From NCBI RefSeq assembly GCF_020520425.1, contig NC_079488.1, forward strand, positions 9,897,747 through 9,961,746: a stretch of DNA of 64,000 nt. Direction: 5' to 3'. Shown here piece by piece: positions 1-11,910 of this stretch (position 1 is its first letter; every line of letters starts with the position of its first letter). The position numbers and the translations under genes are program-made. This stretch comes from Spinacia oleracea. Taxonomy: Eukaryota > Streptophyta > Magnoliopsida > Caryophyllales > Amaranthaceae. Below the pieces are notes generated by a model that made no database searches, had not been told where the DNA came from, and saw nothing but the letters and a program-made list of their open reading frames with translations.

Positions 1-130
1 CTTGTTGTACAACCAAAATATGTAAGGAGTAAATTCGTTATAGTTGTGCCTTGGTGTATTTTGGTTTCTTTTCTAACCTTTTAGGTTATACTACGTAATT
101 GTTTTCTTTGAATGAATCTTTGTAAAAGAA

Positions 131-220
131 GATATAGACATCCACAAATGTCATTTCCAACCTGCTCCAAATGTCAGGGAAGATTATGAGAAAGAGATGG
201 CTCCAGTTACTGATTCCTAG
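131..220 (+). CDS. Possible 3'-terminal exon of an unidentified host gene (partial)
   Basis: A reading frame of about 29 residues ends at a TAG at 218-220. Its last residues read NVREDYEKEMAPVTDS, which has the composition of a normal protein C-terminus. The sequence before it (AAAGAAG) can serve as a splice acceptor, and an in-frame stop lies a little further upstream at 113, so if coding this must be the last exon of a gene beginning left of the window. The AT-rich sequence after the stop, up to the MITE at 447, would be 3' UTR. I do not recognise the protein family. It may be a chance frame. Confidence 0.3.
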   Translation, partial: DIDIHKCHFQPAPNVREDYEKEMAPVTDS

Positions 221-446
221 TTCTTATGGCTTCAAAGCTGCCTGGATGATGGTTAATGTTTATATTGCTAACTCGGCGTATGCTTCTTTTGGTTTTTGTT
301 GTAATATATAAATTTTATGTGCGTCTAATTCTGATCAGCCATAGTCTTGATTACGGGTTTTTGAGTTCGACTATGGACTGCTTTTGGTATATTTGTAAAA
401 CTCTAATGTTTTACTATGGGGTCTTAGTCACCTCTCTATAATATAT

Positions 447-1214
447 CGAAAATGATAAAGGTCGCAACATGCGACTTTTAAGCCGTGTCACAATGATGAC
501 ATGACATGCTTATGTGTCATGATTTAAATTGGAAACTAAAATATTTATGTTCCGGCATGGATTGGGAACAGTTGGAGAGGTCTTGCGGGTTGTGAGGTGT
601 TGTTATCCAGATGAGTTCCTGCACAGATAACAATGGTGAACTACCTTCGGAGGTGATTCGAGGATCCCTATCCTATGCTAAGTCAGATATGGTATGTGAT
701 ATGTGTTTAAGGTTAAGGGAAAATGATTGTGATTGCGTACCTTTCGTAATAAATGAGGTCCATATATATAGGCGCGGGTCGGGTGTACGGACAAGTATGG
801 GTCCTACCCGGTTGATAGCGACCCGTTGACTCTCTGATTGGTCACATGCCTTCTTCCTACCAGCCTTCCAGGGAAGCTGGTAAGAAATATGACTGCTGGT
901 AGGTTTATTTGCATGTAGACCCTACCTATATGAGGGTGCTACCGGTCTGCTGGTAGTACACCCGTACAATTTAACTTATATAATCTAGCATATATGTTTC
1001 AAAAAAAGGTAGGAAAATCTTAATATTCTAATTTGTTTCCTTCTTTACATTGATTACCTTGTTTATGTATTTTTATAGTAAAAATATTGAATTGATAGTA
1101 AAAATATTCTGATGACGCATAGCCTACGTGGTCCCTGTATGTACCAATTAAACTGCGGCACGTACGATTGCGACAACTACATGTTGTCCCAACTTGCGAC
1201 CTTTATCATCACCC
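447..1214. mobile_element. Short non-autonomous MULE-type element (MITE)
   Basis: An exact 9-bp direct repeat, ATAATATAT, flanks the element at 438-446 and 1215-1223, the target-duplication size of Mutator-like elements. The termini are imperfect inverted repeats: the same 15 bases, TGATAAAGGTCGCAA, occur at the same offset (bases 7-21) from both ends on opposite strands. The outer six bases are poorly matched. The interior holds no transposase. It does hold a short near-palindrome around 857-882 (TACCAGC ... GCTGGTA). The small open frame at 611-829 inside it has no support as a gene. Confidence 0.7.
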
Positions 1215-1714
1215 ATAATATATTTCTTATTTCTGCATTAAAAAAAACATCCACAAAAGTATCAAAATGAAGTCTTAATTTAATGATTAAAACTTATTAT
1301 ATCTGTGTGATAGATGTTAGATTTGCATTCTCATCCCCAGTTTTAATTTAAACTCCACTTATATATGGTTCATTAGGACCGTGGAATCGTGGACGGTAGT
1401 CAATTGTGAGGTCAATGTTAGCAAGAAGTAAACAAATTAGCAACGTGAAAAATGTATCAAAATTTGACACCAACAAAAGTGCGCTTTCCACTAAATAAAG
1501 CATATATTATTGATTTACTTTATTTATGTATTTTTGACATCGCATTATTGATTTATTGTTGTAAAGGTTATTATTTTCTATTGGACATTTATTTTTATTT
1601 CATTGTTAACATGATTGGCTCATTTTTTACATGGACCCAACCCATCTAAACATGTGACCCACCAGACTCGCCCTCATTATTTAAACTATTTTATATGTTT
1701 AAAATGATAATATA
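1215..1714. other. AT-rich spacer
   Basis: Apart from the target duplication at 1215-1223, I see no gene, RNA gene or clear repeat here. A 65-codon open frame at 1452-1649 is AT-driven and hydrophobic, without recognisable motifs. Confidence 0.5.
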
Positions 1715-2353
1715 CTAGATTTTAGCCTGTGCGATGCACGGATTCTATTAAATTTTTATATTTAAATAAAACACCTATGTATATACCAATTTTATATTCT
1801 TTGTGTTAGATTAAATTAGTTTTTGATTTTGCATTGAATTTCATTTTAGATTTTTTTTTTTATAATTATGAGAGTGTTTGTTTTTTGATGAAATTGTATG
1901 TGCGTAATATAAAATTAATAAAAATATATACTTGACACTTAATTATTTACCTACGTGGCACTCAACTTTTTTAATTCAAAATTAATTTTAAAATCTTATT
2001 TTTCATTGGCCGAAACCATTAGTTTTCCTATGTGGCGCTCTAATATTGGATTAATGTTTGATTTTAAATTGAATTTTATTTATTTTTATTTTAGATTAAT
2101 GTTTGATTTTGGATGAATTTTATTTTAGATTTATTCTTTAATTATAGTGTTTGATTTTAGAAGGAGTTGTATGTATTAGTAATTAATTAATTAAAATATC
2201 TATGTGGCACTTAATTAATTATCTATGTGGCAATCGATTTTTTTAATTCAAAAATAAATTAGAAATCTTATTTTTCATTGGCCGAAACAATTAGTAATCT
2301 TATGTGGCGCTCTAATAATTCAGCAAATATGTCTCATTTATATATATATTAGA
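1715..2353 (-). mobile_element. Non-autonomous Helitron
   Basis: Read on the minus strand the element begins with TC (complement of 2353-2352) in the typical AT-rich start TCTAATATATATATAAATG. It ends with a short GC hairpin (CCGTGC ... GCACAGG) followed some ten bases later by CTAG (1718-1715). The flanking bases are A on the left (1714) and T on the right (2354), as expected for insertion between A and T without target duplication. The inside carries two diverged direct copies (about 1945-2050 and 2195-2320) that share CATTGGCCGAAAC and TATGTGGCGCTCTAAT. No Rep/helicase gene is present. Confidence 0.75.
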
Positions 2354-2384
2354 TTTTATTGTATTGTATAAATTTAATAAATAA

Positions 2385-2544
2385 TTTTTTTTTGATGCCA
2401 ATGAATGGGAAAGCCCAAAAAAAAAAAAAAAAAAGAAAAGTACAAAAATTAAAACTAAGCTACAACAACAACAAATAAACTAGAACCGCTAGGGGAGAAC
2501 AAAGCGTGGCAAGGCCACCCCTCGAATATCCTCATCCAAGATAC
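2385..2544 (-). mobile_element. 3' end of a LINE retrotransposon, split by the gypsy element
   Basis: Read on the minus strand this ends in GGGCTTTCCCATTCATTGG, then CATC and a run of nine A (plus-strand T run at 2385-2393), the look of a plant LINE 3' terminus. A long T tract (plus-strand A tract near 2417-2436) lies just inside. It connects across the gypsy element (2545-11910) to the RNase H-encoding part at 11916-12440. The five bases 2540-2544 (GATAC) are the target duplication of the gypsy insertion. Confidence 0.7.
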
Positions 2545-3772
2545 TGTAACACCCCGACCTTTAATTCAATTATTAAGCATAATTAGCAGCGGAATTAACC
2601 TAATTTGGTCGGGACATTACCTACCGTAACTCCCTCTTGGGAATTACAAGGCAACCATCAATCATAAGCTATCAAATCCCAAAAGTTAATATAATAATCC
2701 TTTATATTACCAAAATAAAAGTACATAACTTACTAAAAGTTCTTAATTAAACTATTATAACTTTAAGCATAAACTAGGTGAATATTATATTGGTGAAATT
2801 CCTTGCCACTAATCGTTTCCATCGTTCCCCGCAGTACCTAAAACAGAAAACAAAACAGTGAGCCGAAGACTCAGTAACGAACTATTCTAACAACGTAAAT
2901 TCATTTCAATTCATTTTATTTAATAACACAAGGAGAATAGAATATAGTAAAACATTTTATAAAGTCCTTTATTTAATTCATTCATAGTTTTTTTTGGGTG
3001 CACATGCTAGCCGTGGCAAGTATGACATGGTGGAACGTCTTCCACGATGGACCGCTGTCCATAAAACATGGGGCCTTGGCCCGAAAACATGAGAGTCGTG
3101 GCTCAATGGGCGGATGCCCCATGGGTACATGCATGACCGAGAATAGTAACCTGTGAACATATACTGCCAAACGGACTAGGTCTTTCACTTTCATTTATCA
3201 TGTTTCGTTTAATTTTACATTTTAGCCTTTTACTTCAGTTGAAGTAACATAAATCCTTTAGATCATGAGATCATGATAAAACATCGTTTAGATCCTGGGA
3301 TCAATAAAATATTAATTCTTGCATGGCATTGCATAAACATCATTTCATTCATGGTTTCTTATAAAGATCATTTTATAAGAATTTCAATCAATCATATTAT
3401 AATAAATAATTCAATCAAATCACATTTCATTTCCCGCAATTCATAAAACATGTCAAAACATTCAGTTCATAAATCAATCATAACGTTGTAATTTCATAAA
3501 TGCATTTATAAGGGAATTGCGGGTACTAGCAATAGCCGTTACCTCACTTCCGTGATTTTGCTAAGGATTTTCCTTGGTTCGTTCGTCCTGAGCTCCGAGT
3601 CCAATTTCTTTCAAAATAATAAATTATTGAATTAGTATTAAAACGATAAATAATCTAAAATCGATATTTTATAAGTAATAAATTTTATAAGTAATGAATT
3701 TATAAATAACGAATTTTAATAAAATATCATTTCGAATTTTAATGAAAATATTATTAATCTAATTTTCAATCG

Positions 3773-3807
<35 letters not shown>

Positions 3808-5208
3808 TATTTCATAAATCGATTTTCATGAAAATATTATTTAAAATTCCGTTTTTGCTAATTCAAGATAGTAATTTATTTTAATAAAATCGATAATTAC
3901 CTGAAAATAATAAACAATTTTATTAGTAAATAACTTAAATTATCAAAATTTATTAAAACAAGCAAATTAATAATTAGAAATCTAAAAATACAATTTAGTT
4001 TGTAACTCACCCCAAAGCCCAAATGAAATATGGCCCAATTTTTAATATGGGTTGGAAGGGAATCAAAGTTTTAAAATAAAACTTTGATTTTGGTTTGTTT
4101 GGAACAAGAGAGGGCACGAGCAGGGGGGAAAAGCACGGCGGAGCAGAGCCGAAGAGAAGGGGCGACGGGGCTGGGTTTGGTGGCGGCGGGAAACTCCGGT
4201 GAAGACGAAGGTGGTGGTGGTTTGGTGGCGGCGGGAAACTCCGGTGAAGACGAAGGTGGTGGTGGTTTGTACGGTGGTGGTATAGGCGAAGAAAGGAGGA
4301 GGGAGTATGGGGCATGGCTTAGGCGAAAAACAAAGGAGTTCTATGGGGTTTTTCGATCGATTTTGGGGGAGGAGGAAGGGCTGTGGCGGCTGGTTGGGCG
4401 GCGCAGAAGGTTTGTGTCGGTGGTGGTGATGGTGGACAGTGGTGGGGTGTTGCGTTGGTGGTGCTGTGAGCAAGGAAAGAGAAAAGAAACAGGGGAGGGG
4501 CAGGGGTGTACGTGTGGAGGAGAAGAGGAAGCAGGGAGGTACGGTGGTCGACGGTGGGTGGTCGAGTGGTGGTCGAATGGTTGGGGTGGTGTTAATGGTG
4601 GTGAACGGCGGTGGATAAAGTGGTCGTTGGTGGTGATTGCTCGAACCAGAAAAGATGAAGAGGAGAGAAATTGGTTTTTGGTTTTGGTTTTTGATGTTGA
4701 ATTTCCTGAAATGGAAATGAAATTTGTATGTAGGAAGAGTGAAGAACAAAGAGAGGTGCTTGGGGTCCAAGTATTTGAATTTGGACTGAGTTGAGGGAAG
4801 GAAGGAAGTCTTGACTTCTGCTTTGTGCGTGGAGCGCAAGGGAAGAGGAGATGGAAGAAAATTTCTTCACTCATTTGTACGTGGAAAGCAAGCAGAAAAA
4901 GAGAAAAGGAGATTTTGGCTCTTTTAAGGGCAATTTCGTAATTTCACATTATTTGGCCAAAAATTCAGAAATTGTTGCTACTTTTAAAACTTACTAAAAA
5001 TAGAAATTTTTAATTAAAATAATTCTTTATAAAAATTATCGTTAACGAAAAATAAATAAATTTTCGTTTATAAATTTATCGTTTAAAATAAATCGTAAAA
5101 ACGATTAAAATAACGAAATTCGATTATTCGTAATTATTTAAAACGAAATCAAGCTAATAAATATTTTTAATTTTAATAAATCAAGTTTAAAAATTTCGGG
5201 GTATTACA
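2545..5208 (-). repeat. 3' LTR (left) of the gypsy element
   Basis: This LTR is 2664 bp against 2615 bp for its partner at 9296-11910. Most of the difference is a 45-bp segment present twice in tandem here (about 4178-4265, starting GGTGGCGGCGGGAAACTCCG) and once in the other copy. It also contains a TA run near 3776-3805. The long frames on both strands between 4000 and 4900 (proline/threonine/histidine-rich on minus, glycine/arginine-rich on plus) arise from GC-rich, low-complexity LTR sequence and are not genes. Confidence 0.9.
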
Positions 5209-5222
5209 TCCTTACCCCCTTA
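5209..5222 (-). other. Polypurine tract of the gypsy element
   Basis: Directly inside the left LTR the minus strand reads TAAGGGGGTAAGGA, then the LTR start. This is the expected primer site for plus-strand DNA synthesis and fixes the element orientation as minus. Confidence 0.75.
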
Positions 5223-7863
5223 GAAAAAGTTTCGTCCTCGAAACTGGAGCTCAGTCGAACTTGCCATTCTTAGAATCATACAAGTCATATTTAATCGTTC
5301 TATTCGTCATTCATTAATAGAAAACATACATGTCATAACCAATCATTTGATCTCACGCATAAGCATGGTTGATACATTACATTATTCACAGAAAACGTAG
5401 TGATTCGTATATCATATCGTTCTTAGGCAACTATTTGAAGATATTTCGTTTTCGTTTGTTATTAGGCTCCTTTGCTGCAGGGATCTTGTCGTTGACTTTC
5501 ATTACTTGATTCGTTTTGCTTTCGAACTTTGATCTTTTCTTCTACGCTATAACTTTGTCGATTACGTTCGTTGCAGGGGTTCGAGTCCAATCATGTGACT
5601 AGGAATACATCGTTAGACATATGACTTTGTTACTTATCCTTTATATTCTAAGTCGACAACCTCAGATTTATCAAGTGTGCCTTTACCAGAAACAATCTAG
5701 CTCGTAGAAAACTTAGTTCAGACTACCTAGTCCTATAGATACGTCGTTTGTTGACTTTCTAATCTCAATTCCATTGCAATCCTCAATCATTCTTTTCGAA
5801 TTTCTAACATTCAATGATATCATCAACCTTATTGATAGATTAACTCTTGATAACTTCTTTTGGTAGAATCCTCAAGATCTTATTCATGTGTCAACTCAGA
5901 TGGGTCTTTTATCATAACTCATGTTGGGTTCATAACATTTCTGTTTAACTTCCTAGCTTCCTAAATATAGGCATATTAATCATCTTTTAGTCCTTCAGCA
6001 TGTGTTTCCTTGATTTCACTTCAACACAATGGTGTTCAACATGTTCTTTCCTAAGTCGAATTCTTTCAACAATGGAGGGCTCAGCCCAAATTACGTGACT
6101 CGATCCTTGAACACAGCCTGGTTGAGATCTTTACATATACTCAAAAATATACGGTAGATACTTTAGCATAGATTAGTCTAGGTTGTTCACTCTAGATTGT
6201 CGTTTTATAGCTTTCAAAACTACTTTCTTGCCAACTTGACATATTTCAAAACTTCATGAACTCCTGTATTTTCCTCAAATTTGTTCCTTTAGAATTCTCC
6301 AAAATTCTTAAATGATCCATATGTAGGTTTACTAAATGTATCAAAGCACGGGTCTTAATTATGATTCATCAAGATCTCACATACAATTGATAATCCCAAA
6401 TAATTCCAGCTAACTTTATGGTATTTGGTTTACAACCTCTAGTATATCCTTAATAGTTCAACGAACCTTCAAAAATACTCTTGCACTAATTCCATTGATA
6501 CCAGATATATGACGCATAATGGTAACTTATCTTGATCCTCTATAATACTCATACATTATCGTTTCTTGCACATAAGATCGGGGTTCCCAAGGTAACATTT
6601 TCATGTTATCATTCTTAAAATGATTTCCGCAAATTAACTCTTCTCATCTCATTGAAAACTAAAATCTTGTTCTCTTATTAAAGGTCTATCATGGTTCCTT
6701 CTCGAAATATATTTGGGCACTTACTATAGGCAACTAAAATTTTCTCTCTCCCCTAGTTGTCTGATAACCTTTCATTTTCGACCCTTTTGTCTCTTAGTCA
6801 TTGGAGTAATTTACTCTTATTCTCTCATACGCATAAATGTCAATCTTCTTCATAATCTCCAACCTATCATCCTTTCATTACATCATCTCAAAATGCCTGA
6901 ACTCTCAGGTTACCCAGTACTCACTATCATACACATGTCAACCTATTTGGTATAAACTCTAAACATGTATGACAAATAATAAATAAATGAAGGAATATCA
7001 ACGAGTATAGAATAATTAGAAAAGAGAATTACAAGGACCATTGGTATTATTTCTGCCTTTCTCAGGTAGTTTCGTCATATGATCTACTTCAGTCATGGGT
7101 TTCTGAGGCATGCTAACAATGTCATTGGTTCTATGGTCGTTGTCAATAGACAATCTTTTAGTACGTGTGGCTGACGGTGATAACCCAGAATAATCTTGAA
7201 CCTAATGGTCATAACTTCCACAACGATCATTTGTTCTTAGCGCAAATCCCTAATTCGTACTTCCTTAATCTCATAATTCAAAGTTGGCCTCGCATTCGAG
7301 CAAACGTTTCCTTTATCCTTAAGGAACTTGACTTCCATAACAAATATTTCCTTAGTCTCATCAATCAAAGTGGGTCTCGGTACTGACTTAACGCATTTAA
7401 ACAAACATTTCCTTTATTCTTAACAACTTAACTTCTAGGTTTTACAAATCATCTTGGTTGGCTAGTAGAAAGGTAGGATCGAATTTAGGTAAGATTTTGA
7501 CTCAAACATCTATAATAACATTAGCTTTTCTAGTAGGGTATTGTATATCAAGATCATAAGTAAGGTAGTTATATTCAGGGACTTGGAGTTGGCGAGAGAA
7601 TCATCTATGACTTTCCTGATCCATTTTTACACATCATATTCCATGTTTAGAAGTATTACTATAAATAACAAATCTCTCAGTTCCGGATGGAAGATAAGGG
7701 TATAGGCAATTGTGATACGTCTCTTAAGTTCTCGAATTGCAGATTAACAATCATCATTCCCCACAAATTTGATATTCTTCCTAACCAATCGGATTGTGGG
7801 TAAGGCAACCTTAGGGAAATCTTAAATAAATCTTCAATAATCTTCAGCTAAACCCATAAAATT
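5223..7863 (-). pseudogene. Degenerate 3' half of gypsy pol (no open frame left)
   Basis: This stretch lies between the RT remnant and the polypurine tract, where RNase H, integrase and a chromodomain would be expected in a chromovirus. It has no open frame of useful length on the minus strand and many stops. I could not recognise individual integrase motifs by eye. The end next to the polypurine tract reads TTCGAGGACGAAAC on the minus strand, a sequence often found at the end of chromovirus coding regions. Small plus-strand frames here (6713-6955, 7165-7386) are chance. Confidence 0.5.
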
Positions 7864-8990
7864 TCATACTTCAGGAACATTGGTTGGTCTAGGGTATTCC
7901 ACGATTGCTTTTACTTTCTCATGATCAATAGATACACCTTTCTCAGAAATAATATGACCTAAAAATGATATTTCCTTAAGCCAAAATTTACACTTTGACA
8001 ACTTAGCACATAACTGGTTTTCAATCAACATATCTAACACTTTTCTCAGATGCTCCTCATGTTCCTCATTACTCTCTGAATATACCAAGATATCATCAAT
8101 GAAAACAATTATAAACTCATCAAGGTATGGTTTAAAAAATGCGGTTCATTAAGTTCATAAATACAGCTGATGTATTAGTTAACCCAAAAGGTATTGCAAC
8201 AAACTCATGGTAACCATAGTTGGTTCTAAAGGTTGTCCTTGGAATATCCTCAAGTTCATTGTAAAGTTGATGGTATCCAGACCTCAAATCTATCTTTGAA
8301 AACACTTTTGTACCTCGAAGTTGGTTAAACAAATCATCAATGCGGAATAACGGATATTTATTCTTGTCCAACTCTCTATAATCTATGCATAACCTCAACG
8401 TTTCATCATTTTTTCCCCCCCATAAGTATGATAGGGCTCCCAAAAGTGATGCACTCACTTGAATATACTCTTATCCAAGAAAATCATCTAATTGTTTCTT
8501 CAATTCTTTGCAACTCAGTTGTTGTCATTCTGTAGGTGCTTTAGGAATCGGGTTAGATCTTGTGATTACTTTAATGCTAAAGTCTAATTCTCTCGTTGGA
8601 GGCATACTAGGTTTCTTTTCTGGAAAACATATTCACAACCGATAGTTGTGTTAGTGATGGGTGATCGACAACGGATAAACAGAAAGACTCACCATCGGTC
8701 ATTGGGGGTTTTCAAAGCAGAGACAATTTAAATCATTGATTTTTCCCACTAACTTCTGGATGAAATCATATCCTCATTTGATGTTTGGTCACACTATGCC
8801 TCAAACAATTAATGCTAGCTTCATATTCAGTCAACCAATTCATTCCAAAATTACATCAAATCTAGATAGGTCAAAGGATAATAAAACTCAAATTTCTCTA
8901 ACATCACAGGACAATTTCTATGTCACAATTTCTCTACTAGAAAATAAAACATTCATAACTGCATCGATACGGGCATAATACACGTGGGTA
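7864..8990 (-). pseudogene. Gypsy protease/reverse transcriptase remnant
   Basis: Read on the minus strand, 8990-8560 gives a broken aspartic-protease-like stretch and the protease-RT linker (PTRELDFSIKV, NPIPKAPT) with several stops. From about 8458 the frame gives RT motifs [33 protein letters not shown] and [11 protein letters not shown] one-base change in a T run near 8132 shifts the frame. The catalytic box VFIDDILVYS follows near 8082-8111 in the second frame, then CKFWLKEISFLGHIIS. The two Asp residues of the active site are intact, but the frameshift and upstream stops make this a pseudogene. RT would copy element RNA into DNA in cytoplasmic particles. Confidence 0.9.
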
Positions 8991-9275
8991 ATATGGTTAT
9001 CATGTAAACATGGTGCTCGTTGCGAGCCCTTGGGAACATCATTAGTGGCCTCGATAGACAACATTCAACATAATATGTCTCAACAAATTGAAGCAATTAA
9101 ATCGTAGAAAACAAACCCGTTCATCCCGTTCCTACACTCACACTCATATTCATTTTAGCTTAACAAAATTGTAAGAGTATTCCTTTTTCAACTTATTCTT
9201 TAAAACTCTTTGCTTAAAGCCTAATAAATTCTATTACGTGCAAAACCCGTAAGGTTTAGCACTTATGGTCCAGAC

Positions 9276-9292
9276 CCTTGGCTCTGATACCA
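9276..9292 (-). other. Primer-binding site (tRNA-iMet type)
   Basis: On the minus strand, four bases after the right LTR, the sequence reads TGGTATCAGAGCCAAGG. It matches the 3' end of the initiator methionine tRNA used as primer by many plant LTR elements. It marks the right LTR as the 5' LTR. Confidence 0.85.
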
Positions 9293-9295
9293 AAC

Positions 9296-11910
9296 TGTAA
9301 CACCCCGACCTTTAATTCCATTATTAAGCATAATTAGCAGCGGAATTAACCTAATTTGGTCGGGACATTACCTGCCGTAACTCCCTCTTGGGAATTACAA
9401 GGCAACCATCAATCATAAGCTATCAGATCCCAAAAGTTAATATAATAATCCTTTATATTACCAAAATAAAAGTACATAACTTACTAAAAGTTCTTAATTA
9501 AACTATTATAACTTTAAGCATAAACTAGGTGAATATTATATTGGTGAAATTCCTTGCCACTAATCGTTTCCATCGTTCCCCGCAGTACCTAAAACAGAAA
9601 ACAAAACAGTGAGCCGAAGACTCAGTAACGAACTATTCTAGCAACGTAAATTCATTTCAATTCATTTTATTTAATAACACAGGGAGAATAGAATATAGTA
9701 AAACATTTTATAAAGTCCTTTATTTAATTCATTCATAGTTTTTTTTGGGTGCACATGCTAGCCGTGGCAAGTATGACATGGTGGAACGTCTTCCACGATG
9801 GACCGCTGTCCATAAAACATGGGGCCTTGGCCCGAAAACATGAGAGCTGTGGCTCAATGGGCGGATGCCCCATGGGTACATGCATGAACGAGAATAGTAA
9901 CCTGTGAACATATACTGCCAAACGGACTAGGTCTTTCACTTTCATTTATCATGTTTCGTTTAATTTTACATTTTAGCCTTTTACTTCAGTTGAAGTAACA
10001 TAAATCCTTTAGATCATGAGATCATGATAAAACATCATTTAGATCTTGGGATCAATAAAATATTAATTCTTTCATGGCATTGCATAAACATCATTTCATT
10101 CATGGTTTCTTATAAAGATCATTTTATAAGAATTTCAATCAATCATATTATGATAAATAATACAATCAAATCACATTTCATTTCCCGCAATTCATAAAAC
10201 ATGTCAAAACATTCAGTTCATAAATCAATCATAACGTTGTAATTTCATAAATGCATTTATAAGGGAATTGCGGGTACTAGCAATAGCCGTTACCTCACTT
10301 CCGCGATTTTGCTAATGATTTTCCTTGGTTCGTTCGTCCTGAGCTCCGAGTCCAATTTCTTTCAAAATAATAAATTATTGAATTAGTATTAAAACGATAA
10401 ATAATCTTAAATCGATATTTTATAAATAATAAAATTTATAAGTAATGAATTTATAAATAACGAATTTTAATAAAATATCATTTCGAATTTTAATGAAAAT
10501 ATTATTAATCTAATTTTCAATCGAAATATATATATATATATATATATATATAGATATTTCATAAATCAATTTTCATGAAAATATTATTTAAAATTCCGTT
10601 TTTGCTAATTCAAGATAGTAATTTATTTTAATAAAATCGATAATTACCTGAAAATAATAAACAATTTTATTAGTAAATAACTTAAATTATCAAAATTTAT
10701 TAAAACAAGCAAATTAATAATTAGAAATCTGAAAATACAATTTAGTTTGTAACTCACACAAAAGCCCAAATGAAATATGGCCCAATTTTTAATATGGGTT
10801 GGAAGGTAATCAAAGTTTTAAAATAAAACTTTGATTTTGGTTTGTTTGGAACAAGAGAGGGCACGAGCAGGGGGGAAAAGCACGGCGGAGCAGAGCCGAA
10901 GAGAAGGGGCGATGGGGCTGGGTTTGGTGGCGGCGGGAAACTCCGGTGAAGGCGAAGGTGGTGGTGGTTTGTACGGTGGTGGTATAGGCGAAGAAAGGAG
11001 GAGGGAGTATGGGGCATGGCTTAGGCGAAAAACAAAGGAGTTCTATGGGGTTTTTCGATCGGTTTTGGGGGAGGAGGAAGGGCTGTGGCGGCTGGCTGGG
11101 CGGCGCAGAAGGTTTGTGTCGGTGGTGGTGATGGTGGACAGTGGTGGGACGTTGCGTTGGTGGTGCTGTGAGCAAGGAAAGAGAAAAGAAACAGGGGAGG
11201 GGCAGGGGTGTACGTGTGGAGGAGGAGAGGAAGCAGGGAGGTACGGTGGTCGACGGTGGGTGGTCGAGTGGTGGTCGAATGGTTGGGGTGGTGTTAATGG
11301 TGGTGAACGGCGGTGGATATAGTGGTCGTTGGTGGTGATTGCTCGAACCAGAAAAGATGAAGAGGAGAGAAATTGGTTTATGGTTTTGGTTTTTGATGTT
11401 GAATTTCTTGAAATGGAAATGAAATTTGTATATAGGAAGAGTGAAGAACAAGGAGAGGTGCTTGGGGTCCAAGTATCTGAATTTGGACTGAGTTGAGGGA
11501 AGGAAGGAAGTCTTGACTTCTGCTTTGTGCGTGGATCGCAAGGGAAGAGGAGACGGAAGAAAATTTCTTCACTCATTTGTACGTGGAAAGCAAGCAGAAA
11601 AAGAGAAAAGGGGATTTTGGCTCTTTTAAGGGCAATTTCATAATTTCACTTTATTTGGCAAAAAAATCAGAAATTGTTGCTACTTTTGAAACTTACTAAA
11701 AATAGAAATTTTAAATTAAAATAATTCTTTATAAAAATTATCGTTAACGAAAAATAAATAAATTTTCGTTTATAAATTTATCGTTTAAAATAAATCGTAA
11801 AAACGATTAAAATAACGAAATTCGATTATTCGTAATTATTTAAAACGAAATCAAGCTAATAAATATTTTTTATTTTAATAAATCAAGTTTAAAAATTTCG
11901 GAGTATTACA
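9296..11910 (-). repeat. 5' LTR (right) of the gypsy element
   Basis: Second copy of the 2.6-kb LTR. It differs from the left copy by scattered substitutions and small indels, and it has a single copy of the 45-bp GGCGGCGGGAAACTCC segment. The 3' end reads GGAGTATTACA where the partner has GGGGTATTACA. Open frames between 10754 and 11576 on both strands are the same low-complexity artefacts as in the left LTR. Confidence 0.9.

Larger units (their letters stand above)
2545..11910 (-). mobile_element. Ty3/gypsy chromovirus-like LTR retrotransposon, long LTRs, defective
   Basis: Two long direct repeats, each starting TGTAACACCCC and ending GTATTACA, are flanked by the exact duplication GATAC (2540-2544 and 11911-11915). 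The primer-binding site lies next to the right LTR and the polypurine tract next to the left one, so the element runs on the minus strand with its 5' LTR on the right. The internal region is only about 4.1 kb. It contains remnants of protease and reverse transcriptase but almost no room for gag, so gag is deleted. Long LTRs, tRNA-Met priming and the RT sequence suggest the Tekay/Del group of chromoviruses; I cannot see an intact chromodomain to confirm that. Confidence 0.9.

Noticed and set aside
4063..4839. 258-codon minus-strand frame rich in Pro, Thr and His, and a 236-codon plus-strand frame over the same bases (4084-4794)
   Set aside because: Lies wholly inside the gypsy LTR and recurs in the other LTR at 10810-11541. 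Composition comes from a GC-skewed low-complexity segment and no domain is seen.
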